Below, one piece after another: positions 22,466-32,194 of a DNA stretch of 64,000 nucleotides. The notes beneath the pieces are model-generated. The model made no database searches, was not told where the DNA came from, and worked only from the letters and a program-made list of their open reading frames with translations. The DNA is from an uncultured Desulfobacterales bacterium. Its GTDB lineage: Bacteria > Desulfobacterota > Desulfobacteria > Desulfobacterales > SpSt-501. A program made the position numbers and the translations under genes. Location: NCBI GenBank assembly GCA_938048455.1, contig CALIUY010000005.1, forward strand, positions 1-64,000, read 5' to 3'. The stretch's first letter is position 1. Each line of letters begins with the position of its first letter.

Positions 22466-23215
22466 TCAGCGGCCGGGGCCGGTTTCCCCGGAGGACGGCG
22501 CCTCCACCAGAGCGGGAATCTCAGACCAGCCGCTCGCCCGTTCGACGCCCGGCTCCTTTTCAAACCCGATCCGCTTCGCCCCGGTTTCCCGCGCCGCGGC
22601 GGTCACCTCCCCGGAGCCGATGACCGCGGCGATCGGGATGCCCGTTTCGCTCAGGCGCCGCAGGGTCGTCCCGCCGCGCCAGGAAAGAGCGACGGCGCGG
22701 GTAAGCCCGTCCTGCTCGATGCGTCGCCGGGCGATTTCCCGGCCGAAGAACCGGGTGACGAAGAGCAGGCCGAAGCTGCGCTCGAGCCGCTGCAGGGCCG
22801 CACGGCAGGCCGCGCTCTCCTCGGGCCGCAGCGCGGTTTTGAGCACGGATTCCATCTCGATCACCACGAGCGGCTCCCCGGGGGCGAGAACCAGCAGTCT
22901 TCCCGAGGCGTGCTGATTTCCCGCCCGGGCCGCGAGCTCCAGCCGCCCCGGCGCCTCCGGGCGGAAGCGGAAGTAGCCGAAACCGTCGCCTCCGGTCAGG
23001 ATTTCGACCGGCTTTTCGCCGGCGATCGTCAGCGTCACCCGTTTTCCGCCGGCGGCGGCGAAGAAGGCCGTGGTGCGCACGGCGAGCGTCACCGGGCGTC
23101 CGGCGACGGCCACGGCGTCGCCGACCTCGAGGCCGGCCGGCGCCGGAGCGGCGGCGGAAAGCACGCCGAGCAGCACGCCGATGAGGATACCGATCCGGCG
23201 AGGGGTTGCGGTCAT
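22466..23215 (-). CDS. Exported protein of unknown function
   Basis: The 249-residue protein has a signal peptide (RRIGILIGVLLGVLSAAAPA, cleavage near PAPA-GL). A beta-rich segment of about 90 residues follows (VTLAVRTTAFFAAAGGKRV...), resembling an Ig-like or carboxypeptidase-regulatory fold. The alpha/beta half starts VVIEMESVLKTALRPEES and includes TGIPIAAVIGSGEVTAAARETGA; this has some resemblance to HAD-like phosphatases of the LNS2 type, but the nucleophile Asp is not in place. GAAGGAAC lies before the ATG at 23215; the longer frame to 23371 is not credible. Confidence 0.65.
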   Translation of the reverse strand: MTATPRRIGILIGVLLGVLSAAAPAPAGLEVGDAVAVAGRPVTLAVRTTAFFAAAGGKRVTLTIAGEKPVEILTGGDGFGYFRFRPEAPGRLELAARAGNQHASGRLLVLAPGEPLVVIEMESVLKTALRPEESAACRAALQRLERSFGLLFVTRFFGREIARRRIEQDGLTRAVALSWRGGTTLRRLSETGIPIAAVIGSGEVTAAARETGAKRIGFEKEPGVERASGWSEIPALVEAPSSGETGPGR

Positions 23216-23342
23216 GGAGGTTCCTTCGCGAGGCGAGGGATTCTGCTCCCCGGGGATCGCGGTGTCCAAGGCCCGACAAGGCCGCGGCACCTTGTCACCC
23301 CGGCGGCTCTTCGAGTAGCATGAGCGTGCGCCGGAGGAAAGG

Positions 23343-24266
23343 GTGAGCCGGCGCGGAGCACAGCAAGCCATGGCCGTCGGGCGTCTGCGATCCCGCGTTT
23401 CCCTCTCCGGCGTGCTTCTCGCCGCGGTGCTGGCCGCGGCCGGGGTCGCCGAGTTTCGGCTGCACTGGGTGGAAAGCCTCCTCGGCGCCTATCTCGCTTC
23501 GACCAATGCCGAGCGGCCCGAGTCGGGGCTGATCTGGGAGCAGGGGCGCCGCACCCAATCGGCGCTTTCGGTCGTGGAACAGCTGGCGGGCGACCGGGAG
23601 GCGCAGCAGCGCCGGGCCCGCAACGCTGCAAGTCTGGGCGAGCTGCTCGCCCTGCTCGCCCCCGGGCAGGCGGTGATGCTCTCCGCGGAGCACTTCCGCG
23701 AGCTCTACCAGAAGCTGCCGCCGGCGCTCGCCCACGAGCTCCTCTCGCCCTTTGAGCTCCTGCGGCTTGCCGGCGAGGGACGCTGGAGCCGGACCTATCT
23801 CGAGCGCTCCTCCGACGGGCTGATGATTTATCTTCTCGAGCCCGGAAACCATGTGCTCCGGCAGTTCCGGCTCTCCGATGCGCCGCTCGCCTTGGCGGCG
23901 CGGCGCAGCGAGGGGGTGGAGCGGACGCTCGAGCAGATCGCCGCCTTTCGGGGCCGGATTTACCCCGCCGAGCGTTTTTTCGCCGCGCTCTCCGAGCTGG
24001 GCGAGGAGGAGCGCCGCGGCGTGCTCCCCCAGCCGGAGCGGCTGCTCGGCGTCGCCGCGCAGATCGTCCGTGTGGGCCTCTCCGACGAGGCTCTCGGGGG
24101 CTTCGTGGAACTCGGCTTCGAAATCCGCACCCCCTCGGGTCCCCGCGTGCTTTCGCTCCCGGGCCAGGATTGGGCCGTCTGGCGGCTGCGGGCGCGTATG
24201 GAAGGCAGGCGGGAGGCCGGGGGGCCTTCCTCCCCCCTTTCGCCCGCCGATGCGAGGGGGCCATGA
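23343..24266 (+). CDS. Membrane-anchored protein of unknown function, coupled to pbp1A
   Basis: The 307-residue protein is read from a GTG with GGAGG 5 nt upstream. One N-terminal membrane helix (LSGVLLAAVLAAAGVAEFRL) anchors a large Ala/Leu/Glu-rich, probably helical and periplasmic domain. I see no catalytic motif. Its stop codon overlaps the start of the penicillin-binding protein gene (ATGA), so it is translationally coupled and may assist peptidoglycan synthesis. That role is inference from position alone. Confidence 0.68.
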   Translation: MSRRGAQQAMAVGRLRSRVSLSGVLLAAVLAAAGVAEFRLHWVESLLGAYLASTNAERPESGLIWEQGRRTQSALSVVEQLAGDREAQQRRARNAASLGELLALLAPGQAVMLSAEHFRELYQKLPPALAHELLSPFELLRLAGEGRWSRTYLERSSDGLMIYLLEPGNHVLRQFRLSDAPLALAARRSEGVERTLEQIAAFRGRIYPAERFFAALSELGEEERRGVLPQPERLLGVAAQIVRVGLSDEALGGFVELGFEIRTPSGPRVLSLPGQDWAVWRLRARMEGRREAGGPSSPLSPADARGP

Positions 24267-26293
24267 AACGGAGCCTGCGCTTGCTCCTCCAGCTCGGACT
24301 GTTCTCGGCCGGGGCCGCCGCCGCGGCCGCCTGGGTCTACGTTTTCTTCGTCCTGCGGGACCTGCCGCGCGTTCCCGAGCCCTTGAGCCGCATTATCGAG
24401 ACGCCGGCGACCGAGATCTACGCCGCAAGCGGCGAACGCCTGCTCGTCCTCGGAGGAAGAGAGCTCGTCCCCCTGCACCGCATTTCCCCCCATTTCCTTC
24501 AGGCCGTGATCGCCGTGGAGGACCACCGGTTCTGGGAGCACCGCGGGATCGACAAGCTGCGCCTGCTCAAAGCCTTCTGGGTGAACCTTTTCCGCCGCGG
24601 TCGTCTCGAGGGGGCCTCGACGATCACCCAGCAGCTGGCGAAGAACCTCTTTTTCACCTTCCGCCGGACCTTCGAGCGCAAGTTCCGCGAGATGCTGGTC
24701 GCCTTGCACATCGAGGCCCGCTTCGGCAAGTCCGAGATCCTCGAGGCCTACGTGAACCAGATCGCCTTCGGGGTGGGAGCCCTGGGGGTCGAACAGGCGG
24801 CACGCTCGTTCTTCGGGAAGTCCGCCTCCCAGCTGACGCTCGCCGAGGCCTCGCTTCTCGCCGGGCTGCCCAAGTCGCCCACGCGCTACAACCCTTATCG
24901 CCATTTCGAGCGGGCGAAGCAACGCCAGCGCACGGTGCTCCGCCGCATGGTCGCCACCGGCGCCGTCACCGCGGCCGAGGCCGAGGAGGCCTTCCGCGCC
25001 CCGCTTGCGCTCCGGCCGCGGTCCCGGGAAACCCCCGCTTCGGGCGGCTACTTCCTCGACTGGGTCATGAAGGAGCTGGAGGATCGCTACGGCTCGGATG
25101 TCGTCCATCACGCCGGCCTCAAGGTCTTCACCACGCTCGACGCCCGGATGCAGGCCCAGGCGGAGGAGGCGTTGACCGCAGGGCTCGCCCGTCTCGACCC
25201 CCTGCTCAAGCCCCCGCCGGCCGCGGAGGGCGAAAGCCCCCCTCGGCTCCAGGTCGCGCTCGCGGCCGTCGAGGTGCACTCCGGGGCGGTGCGCGCCCTG
25301 GTCGGCGGGCGCGATTACGCGGAGAGCGAATTCAACCGCGCCGTCCAGAACAACCGCCAGCCGGGTTCGGGCTTCAAGCCCTTCGTCTACTATGCCGCCT
25401 TCGAAAAGGCGGGCTTGCACCCGGCCTCGGTTTTCGTCGACCAACGCGTCTCCATTCCCATCCCCGGGCAACCCTCCTGGACCCCGCGCAATTTCAGCGG
25501 CGACTACGAAGGGCCGATGATTCTCAAGCGCGCCCTCGCCCAGAGCGTCAATTCCATCGCCGCGCAGCTCGCGCAGCGCGTGGGGACGCCCGCGATCATC
25601 GACGCCGCCCGGCGTTGCGGCATCAAGAGCCCGCTCGCCGCGGTGCCCTCGATTGCGCTCGGGACCTCGGGAGTGAGCCCGCTCGAAATGGCCTCGGCCT
25701 TCGCCACCTTCGCCTCCGGCGGCATTCGGCACGAGCCCTTCGCGATCCGCCGCGTCGAGGATTCGAGCGGGCGCATTCTCGAGGAGCGGCTGATCGGCGG
25801 GCGGCGCACGATCGATGCCGCGATCGCCTTCCAGGTGGTGGACATGATGCGGGCGGTGATCCGCGAGGGGACCGGCCGGGCGATCCTCCAGCTCGAGTTC
25901 CGGGCGCCCGCCGCCGGCAAGACCGGAACCACCGACGACTACCTCGACGCCTGGTTCACCGGCTTCACCCCCACCCTGAGCGCGAGCGTCTGGGTCGGCT
26001 ACGATCGCGCCGCACCCCTGCGCGACGCCAACGGGCGCGGCCTGACGGGCGGACGCGCCGCGGCCCCCCTCTGGGCGGAATTCATGAAACGGGCGACCGA
26101 AGATGAGCCCCGGCGCGAATTTCCCATCCCGCCCGACATCCGTTTCGTGACCGTCGTTCCCACGACCGGCGAGCCCCCGCCGCCGTGGGGCGGCCGGGGG
26201 ATGGAGGTCGCCCTGCGGCTCGGCCAGGCGCCCTCCCTCATCCCGCGGCAGGAGGATCCGACCGTGGCCGTACCCCCGGGGTCCGGTCCGTAA
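24263..26293 (+). CDS. Bifunctional penicillin-binding protein 1A-type (transglycosylase/transpeptidase)
   Basis: The 676-residue class A PBP has an N-terminal membrane anchor (residues about 7-32). Its GT51 domain shows EDHRFWEHRGID with the catalytic Glu, STITQQLAKN and the downstream ARFGKSEILEAYVNQI. The transpeptidase domain shows SxxK in PGSGFKPF, SxN in QSVNS and KTGTTD. It polymerises and cross-links peptidoglycan in the periplasm. It starts within the stop codon of the preceding gene; a 31-codon upstream extension was discarded. Confidence 0.95.
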   Translation: MKRSLRLLLQLGLFSAGAAAAAAWVYVFFVLRDLPRVPEPLSRIIETPATEIYAASGERLLVLGGRELVPLHRISPHFLQAVIAVEDHRFWEHRGIDKLRLLKAFWVNLFRRGRLEGASTITQQLAKNLFFTFRRTFERKFREMLVALHIEARFGKSEILEAYVNQIAFGVGALGVEQAARSFFGKSASQLTLAEASLLAGLPKSPTRYNPYRHFERAKQRQRTVLRRMVATGAVTAAEAEEAFRAPLALRPRSRETPASGGYFLDWVMKELEDRYGSDVVHHAGLKVFTTLDARMQAQAEEALTAGLARLDPLLKPPPAAEGESPPRLQVALAAVEVHSGAVRALVGGRDYAESEFNRAVQNNRQPGSGFKPFVYYAAFEKAGLHPASVFVDQRVSIPIPGQPSWTPRNFSGDYEGPMILKRALAQSVNSIAAQLAQRVGTPAIIDAARRCGIKSPLAAVPSIALGTSGVSPLEMASAFATFASGGIRHEPFAIRRVEDSSGRILEERLIGGRRTIDAAIAFQVVDMMRAVIREGTGRAILQLEFRAPAAGKTGTTDDYLDAWFTGFTPTLSASVWVGYDRAAPLRDANGRGLTGGRAAAPLWAEFMKRATEDEPRREFPIPPDIRFVTVVPTTGEPPPPWGGRGMEVALRLGQAPSLIPRQEDPTVAVPPGSGP

Positions 26294-26303
26294 TGGAAAC
26301 CCC

Positions 26304-27527
26304 ATGATCCGCACCCTGAAACTGCTGAACGCCGGTCTCTGGACGGGCCTGGCGGTGGTCGGGCTCGGCGGGTTGCCGCTGCTTTCGGCCGTCCACCGTC
26401 TGGTGGGCATGGAAGGGATGCCGCTCGTCGCCGCAGCGGCCCTTGCCGCGGCGGCGAGCGGTTCGGCCTGGGCCTTCCGCCGCCGGGCGCAGGCCGGTCT
26501 CCGGCGCCGCCTGCAGGCGGCCGATCGTGCCTGCCGCGAGGGCCTCCTCGAGGAAGCCGAGGAAATCCTCGGAGACACCCTGTCCCGGCTCGAGGGCGCC
26601 GCGGTATCCCCGGCGGCGCGAAGGCGCATCGAGCGCGAAATCGCCGCCCGGCTCGCCCGGCTTCTCCACGAGCGGCCGCGGCCGGCCGAAGCCGAGGATG
26701 CCTCGCTTCGCCCCCCTCCGGAAGAACCGCCCCGTCCCCTCCGGCCGGCCGAGCGCCGGCTTCCCGGGATCGCCGAACGCGCAATGGAGCCCGAGGATGA
26801 GGAGGTCCGCCCGGCCGGGGAAACGGCAAGCGGGTCCCCCGCGCCGACCGGCGGAGCGCCTCCCGATCCCCTTCCGGCCGTGCCGGAGCCGCATGCTTTT
26901 CCGGCGAGCTCTTCGCGCGGGGCCGGGCAGGATCCGGGGGAGAGAGCCTTCCGATTCCCGACAGCCGCGGAGGGGCTCGAGGAGGAAGAGGAGGAGCCCC
27001 CGCCCACGCTCTGGGAAAGGGGTGAGGCTTTTCGTCCGCTCGGGCGATTTTTCTCCCGGAGCCGGGCCGCGGTCCAAGCCTTTTGCCGCGCTCGGCGGGT
27101 TGCCGGCGTTGCGTTTCCCTTCCCGCGACGGAGGTTTCTTGCCCGATCGGGGCTTGTGCTCGCCGCGGCCGTCGTGCTGGCGGCGGGGGGGAAGGTCGCG
27201 ATCGACTTCCTGCAAAGATCCCCGGCGGGGGAGACCTTTTCCGGCGCCGCCCCTCCGCCGCCGGCCGAGAACCTGCCCGCCGCTCTCCAGCCCTACACGC
27301 TCCAGGTGGCCGCTTATCTCAAAGAGGAGACCGCCCTGCGGCGCGTGGAAGAACTGAAACAGCGGGGGCTCGAGGCTTACCTCTCCACGGCGGAGCGCGG
27401 CGGCAAACGCTGGTACCAGGTGCGGATCTCCCATTTCGCCGATCCCCAGTCGGCGCGCGAGGCGGGACGCGCGTTGCGCGAGAAGGGCTGGATCGAGGAT
27501 TTCTACGTGGCCAACACCGCCCGCTGA
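26304..27527 (+). CDS. SPOR-domain membrane protein
   Basis: The 407-residue protein has two N-terminal hydrophobic segments (about residues 10-62), a helical Arg/Glu-rich stretch (EEAEEILGD...), a long Pro/Glu-rich linker and another membrane segment around 280-305. A C-terminal SPOR domain (about 330-407) opens PYTLQVAAYLKEETALRRVEEL and has WYQVRISHFADPQSA. SPOR domains bind denuded glycan strands and bring proteins to division sites. It follows pbp1A by 10 nt, in keeping with an envelope operon. Confidence 0.8.
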   Translation: MIRTLKLLNAGLWTGLAVVGLGGLPLLSAVHRLVGMEGMPLVAAAALAAAASGSAWAFRRRAQAGLRRRLQAADRACREGLLEEAEEILGDTLSRLEGAAVSPAARRRIEREIAARLARLLHERPRPAEAEDASLRPPPEEPPRPLRPAERRLPGIAERAMEPEDEEVRPAGETASGSPAPTGGAPPDPLPAVPEPHAFPASSSRGAGQDPGERAFRFPTAAEGLEEEEEEPPPTLWERGEAFRPLGRFFSRSRAAVQAFCRARRVAGVAFPFPRRRFLARSGLVLAAAVVLAAGGKVAIDFLQRSPAGETFSGAAPPPPAENLPAALQPYTLQVAAYLKEETALRRVEELKQRGLEAYLSTAERGGKRWYQVRISHFADPQSAREAGRALREKGWIEDFYVANTAR

Positions 27528-27563
27528 AAAAGGGCGGGTTCCGGCCGGCAAGAGGGGAAGAGA

Positions 27564-28013
27564 ATGGAAAACCGCAGGGTCCCGGCGGCGGGGAGGCCGC
27601 CCCTTTCCGCCCGGCGGGCGCCGCGGGGGAACCGAGAGGCCGGGGGCCGGGCGCAGCCGGCTTCGGGGTCGGATCCGGCGCGTCTGGCGCTCGAGGATCC
27701 CTGGATCCGCTGCCGCGCCTGCGGCGCCGGGATCGCGCGCCCCGCCGATCGCATCGCCGTGGGCGGCCGCCACCGCCACCGTTTCGCCAACCCCTACGGG
27801 ATCGTCTTCGAGATCGGCTGCTTCGCCGCGGCCGAGGGCTGCACCGCGGTCGGAAACCCCACGGAGGAGTTCACCTGGTTTTCCGGCTACCGTTGGCGGG
27901 TGGCGCTGTGCGCCGCCTGCCGGGTCCACTTGGGCTGGCGCTTCTCCGCCGCGGCGGGAAAGGGGTTTTTCGGCCTGATCCTCGAGCGCCTGGTCGAGCC
28001 GCCCCCAGGGTAG
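27564..28013 (+). CDS. CULT-domain (cereblon-like) protein
   Basis: The 149-residue protein has a disordered basic N-terminus (1-42) and then one CULT domain. Zn ligands are C50, C53, C116 and C119. The aromatic cage is W105, W111 and W125 plus F127. The spacing between the three Trp (6 and 14) and the final Phe (+2) equals that of human cereblon W380/W386/W400/F402 as I remember it. Other family marks are HRFANPYGIVFEIGCF and a final GFFGLILERL. Bacterial CULT proteins of unknown function bind uracil- and glutarimide-type ligands in vitro. GAGGGGAAG precedes the ATG. There is no signal peptide here, although some relatives have one. Confidence 0.85.
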   Translation: MENRRVPAAGRPPLSARRAPRGNREAGGRAQPASGSDPARLALEDPWIRCRACGAGIARPADRIAVGGRHRHRFANPYGIVFEIGCFAAAEGCTAVGNPTEEFTWFSGYRWRVALCAACRVHLGWRFSAAAGKGFFGLILERLVEPPPG

Positions 28014-28019
28014 GGGGCT

Positions 28020-28634
28020 TCAGCCCCGAGGGCCGTCGGCGGCGGCCAGCCGGCGGTAGATTTCCTGCACTCGGGCCCTCGTCTCCGCGGGCGTCCCTGA
28101 ATTGTCGATCACCCAGTCGGCGCGGGCGCATTTTTCGGCGAGCGGCATCTGGGCGCGGATGCGGCGGATCGCCTCCTCGCGGTCGAGTCCGTCGCGGGCG
28201 GCCAGGCGCTCGAGCTGGAGGTTCTCCGGAAGCCAGACGACGATCACCCGGTCGCAGTCCCGATCCATCCCGGTTTCGAAGAGGAGCGGGACCTCGAGGA
28301 GGACGATCGCCGCATCCGGCGAACGCGCGATTTCCGCCAGGCGCCGCCGCACCGCCTCCCGGACGCGCGGGTGCACGATGGCCTCGAGCGCGCGCCGCTC
28401 TTCCGCGTCGCGGAAGATCCGCGCGGCAAGGCCCTTGCGGTCGATCCGGCCGTCGGCGAGGAGAATTCCGCGGCCGAAACGGCAGACGGCCTCCTCCCAG
28501 CCCGGCGCGCCGCGTTCCAGGGCCTCGCGGGCGAGGCGGTCGGCATCGATGCGCCGGGCGCCCAGCTCCTCGAAGATGCGGGCGACCGTCGACTTGCCGC
28601 TGGCGATCCCCCCCGTGAGCCCGACGACGATCAC
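28020..28634 (-). CDS. coaE: Dephospho-CoA kinase
   Basis: The enzyme phosphorylates the 3'-OH of dephospho-CoA, the last step of CoA synthesis. The P-loop GLTGGIASGKST is followed by DADRLARE, the CoA-binding lid with LEVPLLFETGMD, and RDGLDREEAIRRIRAQM. I start it at the GTG at 28634 (204 residues), which has GGGAGG 5 nt upstream and puts the P-loop at the normal distance from the N-terminus; a GTG at 28667 would add 11 residues but has no ribosome binding site. It is convergent with the CULT gene, 6 nt apart. Confidence 0.94.
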   Translation of the reverse strand: MIVVGLTGGIASGKSTVARIFEELGARRIDADRLAREALERGAPGWEEAVCRFGRGILLADGRIDRKGLAARIFRDAEERRALEAIVHPRVREAVRRRLAEIARSPDAAIVLLEVPLLFETGMDRDCDRVIVVWLPENLQLERLAARDGLDREEAIRRIRAQMPLAEKCARADWVIDNSGTPAETRARVQEIYRRLAAADGPRG

Positions 28635-28803
28635 GACCCCCTCCCGCGTTTCCTTCCCGGTCGCCACTGCTATGTGAGGCCACGGCGGTTGTCAACCCGA
28701 GTGCGCCTTGCAATTCCTCCCGCCTGCCTTAGAGTCCTTCAAGTTTACGGCCGCCCTGCGGGTGGGGTTTCCCCAGGGCCCGACGAGGACAGGAGGTGCC
28801 GTG

Positions 28804-29112
28804 ATGTCTTCCGAAAAAGAAAAACTGCGCATGGCCGCCGATGTTTGCTCTTACATCGACGAAGAGCAACAGCGGATCCAACTGGAAATCTGCCTTCCGG
28901 GCGTGAAGAAGCAATCCATCCAGCTCAAGGTCCGCGACGACAGCTACAACCTCGTCGCCCCGCGCGAGGACTTCGATTATGTCTCCGCCGCCGCCTTTTG
29001 CTACCCGGTCGACTCCCGCAAGGCGAAGGCGTCGTACAAGGACGGCGTACTCAAGGTCTCGATCCCGCTCAAGGATCCGATGGAGGGGGCGCGGACCGTG
29101 AAAATCAGCTGA
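28804..29112 (+). CDS. Small heat shock protein (Hsp20/alpha-crystallin family)
   Basis: The 102-residue protein is essentially one alpha-crystallin domain: YIDEEQQRIQLEICLPGVKKQSIQLKVRDDSYNL and the closing YKDGVLKVSIPLKDP, where the usual G-V-L-x-V motif is present. It lacks the extended N- and C-terminal arms (no clear IxI), so it may form small oligomers or be a CS-type co-chaperone. AGGAGG lies upstream of the ATG at 28804; the 32-codon upstream extension contains the promoter region. Confidence 0.85.
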   Translation: MSSEKEKLRMAADVCSYIDEEQQRIQLEICLPGVKKQSIQLKVRDDSYNLVAPREDFDYVSAAAFCYPVDSRKAKASYKDGVLKVSIPLKDPMEGARTVKIS

Positions 29113-29130
29113 CCCTCGGCAAACGCCCGC

Positions 29131-29154
29131 CGCCGGGCCGGAAACGGCCCGGCG
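29131..29154 (+). terminator. Stem-loop after the small heat shock gene
   Basis: Arms CGCCGGGCC (29131-29139) and GGCCCGGCG (29146-29154) with a 6-nt loop begin 19 nt past the stop codon. A pyrimidine-rich stretch with scattered T follows, so termination may be only partial. Confidence 0.55.
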
Positions 29155-29202
29155 CTTCCCGCCTTCTTCCCGATTTCCCCGCGGGTTCGCCGCAAAAAGC
29201 GA

Positions 29203-29230
29203 TTGACAGCGGATCGCTTCTCCGTTTAAG
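29203..29230 (+). promoter_or_regulatory. Sigma-70-type promoter for the hmc operon, with a long leader
   Basis: TTGACA (29203-29208), a 16-nt spacer and TTTAAG (29225-29230). The start would be near 29237, leaving a leader of about 220 nt before hmcA. The leader (29237-29457) contains short GC-rich inverted repeats (for example around 29300-29325) but no open frame I trust. It could host post-transcriptional control. Confidence 0.6.
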
Positions 29231-29457
29231 AAGGCATCTCCGGTTTCCTTCGGAGTCGTCTTGTTCCCTTACCGCGAAACCGAACGTTTCCAACCCGCAG
29301 GCGGGCTGCCCGCTTTGATCCGGCCGTCCCTACCTGCCGCGGGTCACGGCTCCGAGAAGCGGGAAAAGAGGAGCGGCGTCGGCGGCGGATCCCTCGGTCT
29401 ACCGGCGATGCCGGGTGACGCTGTCCCGGTTCCCCAATCCGCGGGAGAAGACCCTTC

Positions 29458-31047
29458 ATGACGACCTCGACGAACGACCGAGCGCTCCGGATGATTTTGC
29501 TTTCCGCCGCGTTGATCCTTGTGTTTTCGGCCTTGGTCCTCGGGGTTCACGGCTCGGCCCCGCCGGTGGCGTTCGATCCCGAACCGGGTCGGCCCCGGGC
29601 GGACGTTATCCGCATCGACGGCTTGAAGCGCTTCGGCCCACTCGAGCGGCCCGCGGTGACCTACCTCCACGAGAAGCACACCCGGGCGCTCGCCGCCCGA
29701 AACCTCGACTGTCTTTCCTGCCATCTTCCGGGGGAAAAAGCCCTCTCCACGAAGTTCAAACGACTGGAGGACGCCTCCCGCGAGCAGACGATGGCGGTCT
29801 ACCACACGCACTGCACCGGCTGTCACCGCGAGACCGCCTCCCGCGGCGAGCGCTCCGGGCCCGTCTCCTGCGCCGGCTGCCACCAGGAGCGGCCCGTCGC
29901 CTCTTCCTGGCGCGACATCGGGATGGACCAGTCGCTGCACTACCGCCACGTGAAAGCCCAGGAGAACCGCTGTGAGACCTGCCACCACCAGCGTGACCCG
30001 GCGACCGAGAAGCTCACGTACGTGAAAGGGCAGGAAAACAACTGCCGCTCCTGTCACCGGGAGACCCCGGTCGAGAAGGTGCGGCCGCTGCGGCAGGCGG
30101 CCCACGAGCAGTGCATCGACTGCCACCGCCGGCAGATCGCCCGCCAGAAGGAGGCGGGACCCATCCACTGCTCCGGGTGTCACGACCCGGCTCTTCAGGC
30201 GCGGATCGAAAAGCTGAAGGAGGTGCCGCGGCTGCTGCGCGGCCAGCCCGACCAGACGCTCGTCAAGGCCGCACGACGCAACGCCCCGCCGATCGACCCG
30301 GCCGAGCGCGTGAACCTGGTCCCCTTCAACCACCTCGGGCACGAGAGCTACGTCGACACCTGCCGCGCCTGCCATCACGTTACGATGGAGTCCTGCGCCG
30401 CCTGCCACAGCCTCGAGGGATCGAAGGAAGGCAAGTTCGTCACCCTCCAGGCGGCGATGCACCGGGCGACGGCGCAGCCGAGCTGCATCGGCTGCCACAA
30501 CGCCGCGAAGGCCAAACCCGCCTGCGCCGGCTGCCACGACGCCATCCCGGTCAAGGATCCGCCGGATGTCGCCGGCTGCGCGAGTTGCCATGTGCCGAAG
30601 CCCGAAGGCCTGGAAAAAGGCGCCGACCGCCAGGCCGTGGCGCGCCGCCTGATCGAGGCCCGCCAGGTTGTGGCGGCGACCTACGCCGAGGAGGAGATCC
30701 CGGAGAACGTCGAGATCCGGGCCCTCAGTCGGATCTACGAGGGGGTGAAGCTTCCGCACCGGCGCATCGTGAAGGCGCTCGCCAAGGGTGCCTCCGAGAG
30801 CCGGCTCGCGGGGGCCTTCCACCGCGACCCCGGCACGCTCTGTCAGGGGTGCCATCACCACAGTCCGGTCGCCAAAAAGCCGCCCGCCTGCGCGAGCTGC
30901 CACGGGCAACCCTTCGACCCGCGGCAGCCCGGTCGGCCCGGACTGCAGGCGGCCTACCACCTGCAGTGCATGGAATGCCACCGCAGCATGGGGATCGCCA
31001 AACCGGCCGCCACCGACTGCACCGGCTGCCACAAGGAAAAGCGCTGA
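29458..31047 (+). CDS. hmcA: High-molecular-weight cytochrome c HmcA, 16 hemes
   Basis: The 529-residue periplasmic protein has an N-terminal export helix ([19 protein letters not shown]). I count 16 CxxCH motifs from CLSCH to the final CTGCH, with many additional His for bis-His ligation, the number known for HmcA of Desulfovibrio vulgaris. It takes electrons from periplasmic c3-type cytochromes (for example downstream of hydrogenases) and passes them to the membrane HmcB-F complex. It heads a complete hmcABCDEF operon. Confidence 0.96.
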   Translation: MTTSTNDRALRMILLSAALILVFSALVLGVHGSAPPVAFDPEPGRPRADVIRIDGLKRFGPLERPAVTYLHEKHTRALAARNLDCLSCHLPGEKALSTKFKRLEDASREQTMAVYHTHCTGCHRETASRGERSGPVSCAGCHQERPVASSWRDIGMDQSLHYRHVKAQENRCETCHHQRDPATEKLTYVKGQENNCRSCHRETPVEKVRPLRQAAHEQCIDCHRRQIARQKEAGPIHCSGCHDPALQARIEKLKEVPRLLRGQPDQTLVKAARRNAPPIDPAERVNLVPFNHLGHESYVDTCRACHHVTMESCAACHSLEGSKEGKFVTLQAAMHRATAQPSCIGCHNAAKAKPACAGCHDAIPVKDPPDVAGCASCHVPKPEGLEKGADRQAVARRLIEARQVVAATYAEEEIPENVEIRALSRIYEGVKLPHRRIVKALAKGASESRLAGAFHRDPGTLCQGCHHHSPVAKKPPACASCHGQPFDPRQPGRPGLQAAYHLQCMECHRSMGIAKPAATDCTGCHKEKR

Positions 31048-31087
31048 GCCGGGCGGACCGGCTTCCGCGCAAGGTGAGGTTCGTCGC

Positions 31088-32182
31088 ATGTCGATTTCGC
31101 GAAGACGATTTCTCGGCTGGATGGGAGCCGCGGGCGCCGGTTTCGCCGCGGCCGGTCGCGCACACGCCGGCTCCTCCCCGCGAGGCGCGGCGAACCCCGA
31201 GACCCTGGGGGTACTCTTCGATGCTACGCGCTGCATCGGCTGCCGCAAGTGCGAAGAGGCCTGCAACCGGGTCAACGAGCTTCCCCCGCCCGAGCGGCCC
31301 TTCCACGATCTCGGCGTGCTCGAAAAGCGGCGCCGCACCGACGCCCGCACCTACACCGTCGTCAACCGCTACACGGGGATCGAAGGCGCCCGGGGGCCGG
31401 TCTACCGCAAGATCCAGTGCAACCACTGCCTGGAGCCGGCCTGCGCTTCGGCCTGTTTCGTGCGCGCCTTCACGAAGAACGCCGACGGCTCGGTGACCTA
31501 CGACGAGTCGGTTTGCGTCGGCTGCCGCTATTGCATGATCGCCTGCCCCTTCGAGATCCCCGCCTACGAGTACGACAAGGCGTTCACCCCGCGGGTGATG
31601 AAGTGCACCTTCTGTCACCCGCGGCTCGTGCAGGGGCTGCTTCCGGGCTGTGTCGAGATCTGCCCGGCCGAGGCGCTCACCTTCGGCCGCCGGCGCGACC
31701 TGTTGCGCATCGCTCGGTCGCGCATGGCGCAATCCCCCGGCCGCTATCTCGATCATATTTACGGCGAGTTCGAGATGGGCGGGACGACCTGGCTGACGAT
31801 TTCCGGGGTGCCCTTCCGGGCGATCGGGATGCGCGAGGATCTGGGGACCACCCCGGCCCCCGAGCTGACCAAAGGCGCCCTCGGGGTTGTCCCCGTGGTG
31901 GCGGCGATGTGGCCCGTCCTGCTCACGGGAATTTACGCCATCAACCGCCGTCGGGACCGGATCGCCCGCGAGGAGCGCGAGGCGGCCGTGGCCGCGGCGT
32001 TGGCTCGGGCCGAGGCCGAGGCCAAGAAAAAGCTCGCCGAGGCGCTCGCCAAGGCCGACAAGGACAAGAAGGCGGCCGTCGAACGCGAGGTGAAAAAGGC
32101 CCTCGAGGAGGCGGCCCGCGCCCGTACCGAGGCCCCCGCCCCGGCATCCCCGGAAGGGGGCGGCGAAACGAAGTCCGGCTGA
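31088..32182 (+). CDS. hmcB: Hmc complex iron-sulfur protein HmcB
   Basis: The 364-residue protein has a twin-arginine signal ([20 protein letters not shown]), so the folded Fe-S domain is exported. Four cluster motifs follow: [35 protein letters not shown] and CTFCHPRL...CVEIC. A membrane helix ([19 protein letters not shown], about residues 263-281) and a charged, Ala/Lys/Glu-rich coiled-coil tail on the cytoplasmic side complete it. It links the periplasmic cytochrome to HmcC. The start at 31088 fits the Tat motif; upstream frame extensions lie inside hmcA. Confidence 0.93.
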   Translation: MSISRRRFLGWMGAAGAGFAAAGRAHAGSSPRGAANPETLGVLFDATRCIGCRKCEEACNRVNELPPPERPFHDLGVLEKRRRTDARTYTVVNRYTGIEGARGPVYRKIQCNHCLEPACASACFVRAFTKNADGSVTYDESVCVGCRYCMIACPFEIPAYEYDKAFTPRVMKCTFCHPRLVQGLLPGCVEICPAEALTFGRRRDLLRIARSRMAQSPGRYLDHIYGEFEMGGTTWLTISGVPFRAIGMREDLGTTPAPELTKGALGVVPVVAAMWPVLLTGIYAINRRRDRIAREEREAAVAAALARAEAEAKKKLAEALAKADKDKKAAVEREVKKALEEAARARTEAPAPASPEGGGETKSG

Positions 32183-32194
32183 GGAGAAGCGACG

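Noticed and set aside
23960-27007. Leftward frame of 1015 codons opposite pbp1A
   Set aside because: It is the complementary-strand shadow of genes with clear domains (GT51/transpeptidase and SPOR); the translation is low-complexity.
28690-28790. TTGCAA-N16-TAGAGT before the small heat shock gene as a promoter, and a search for a heat-shock sigma promoter
   Set aside because: Only 4 of 6 matches in each hexamer and no CTTGAAA/CCCCAT-type element; too weak to list.
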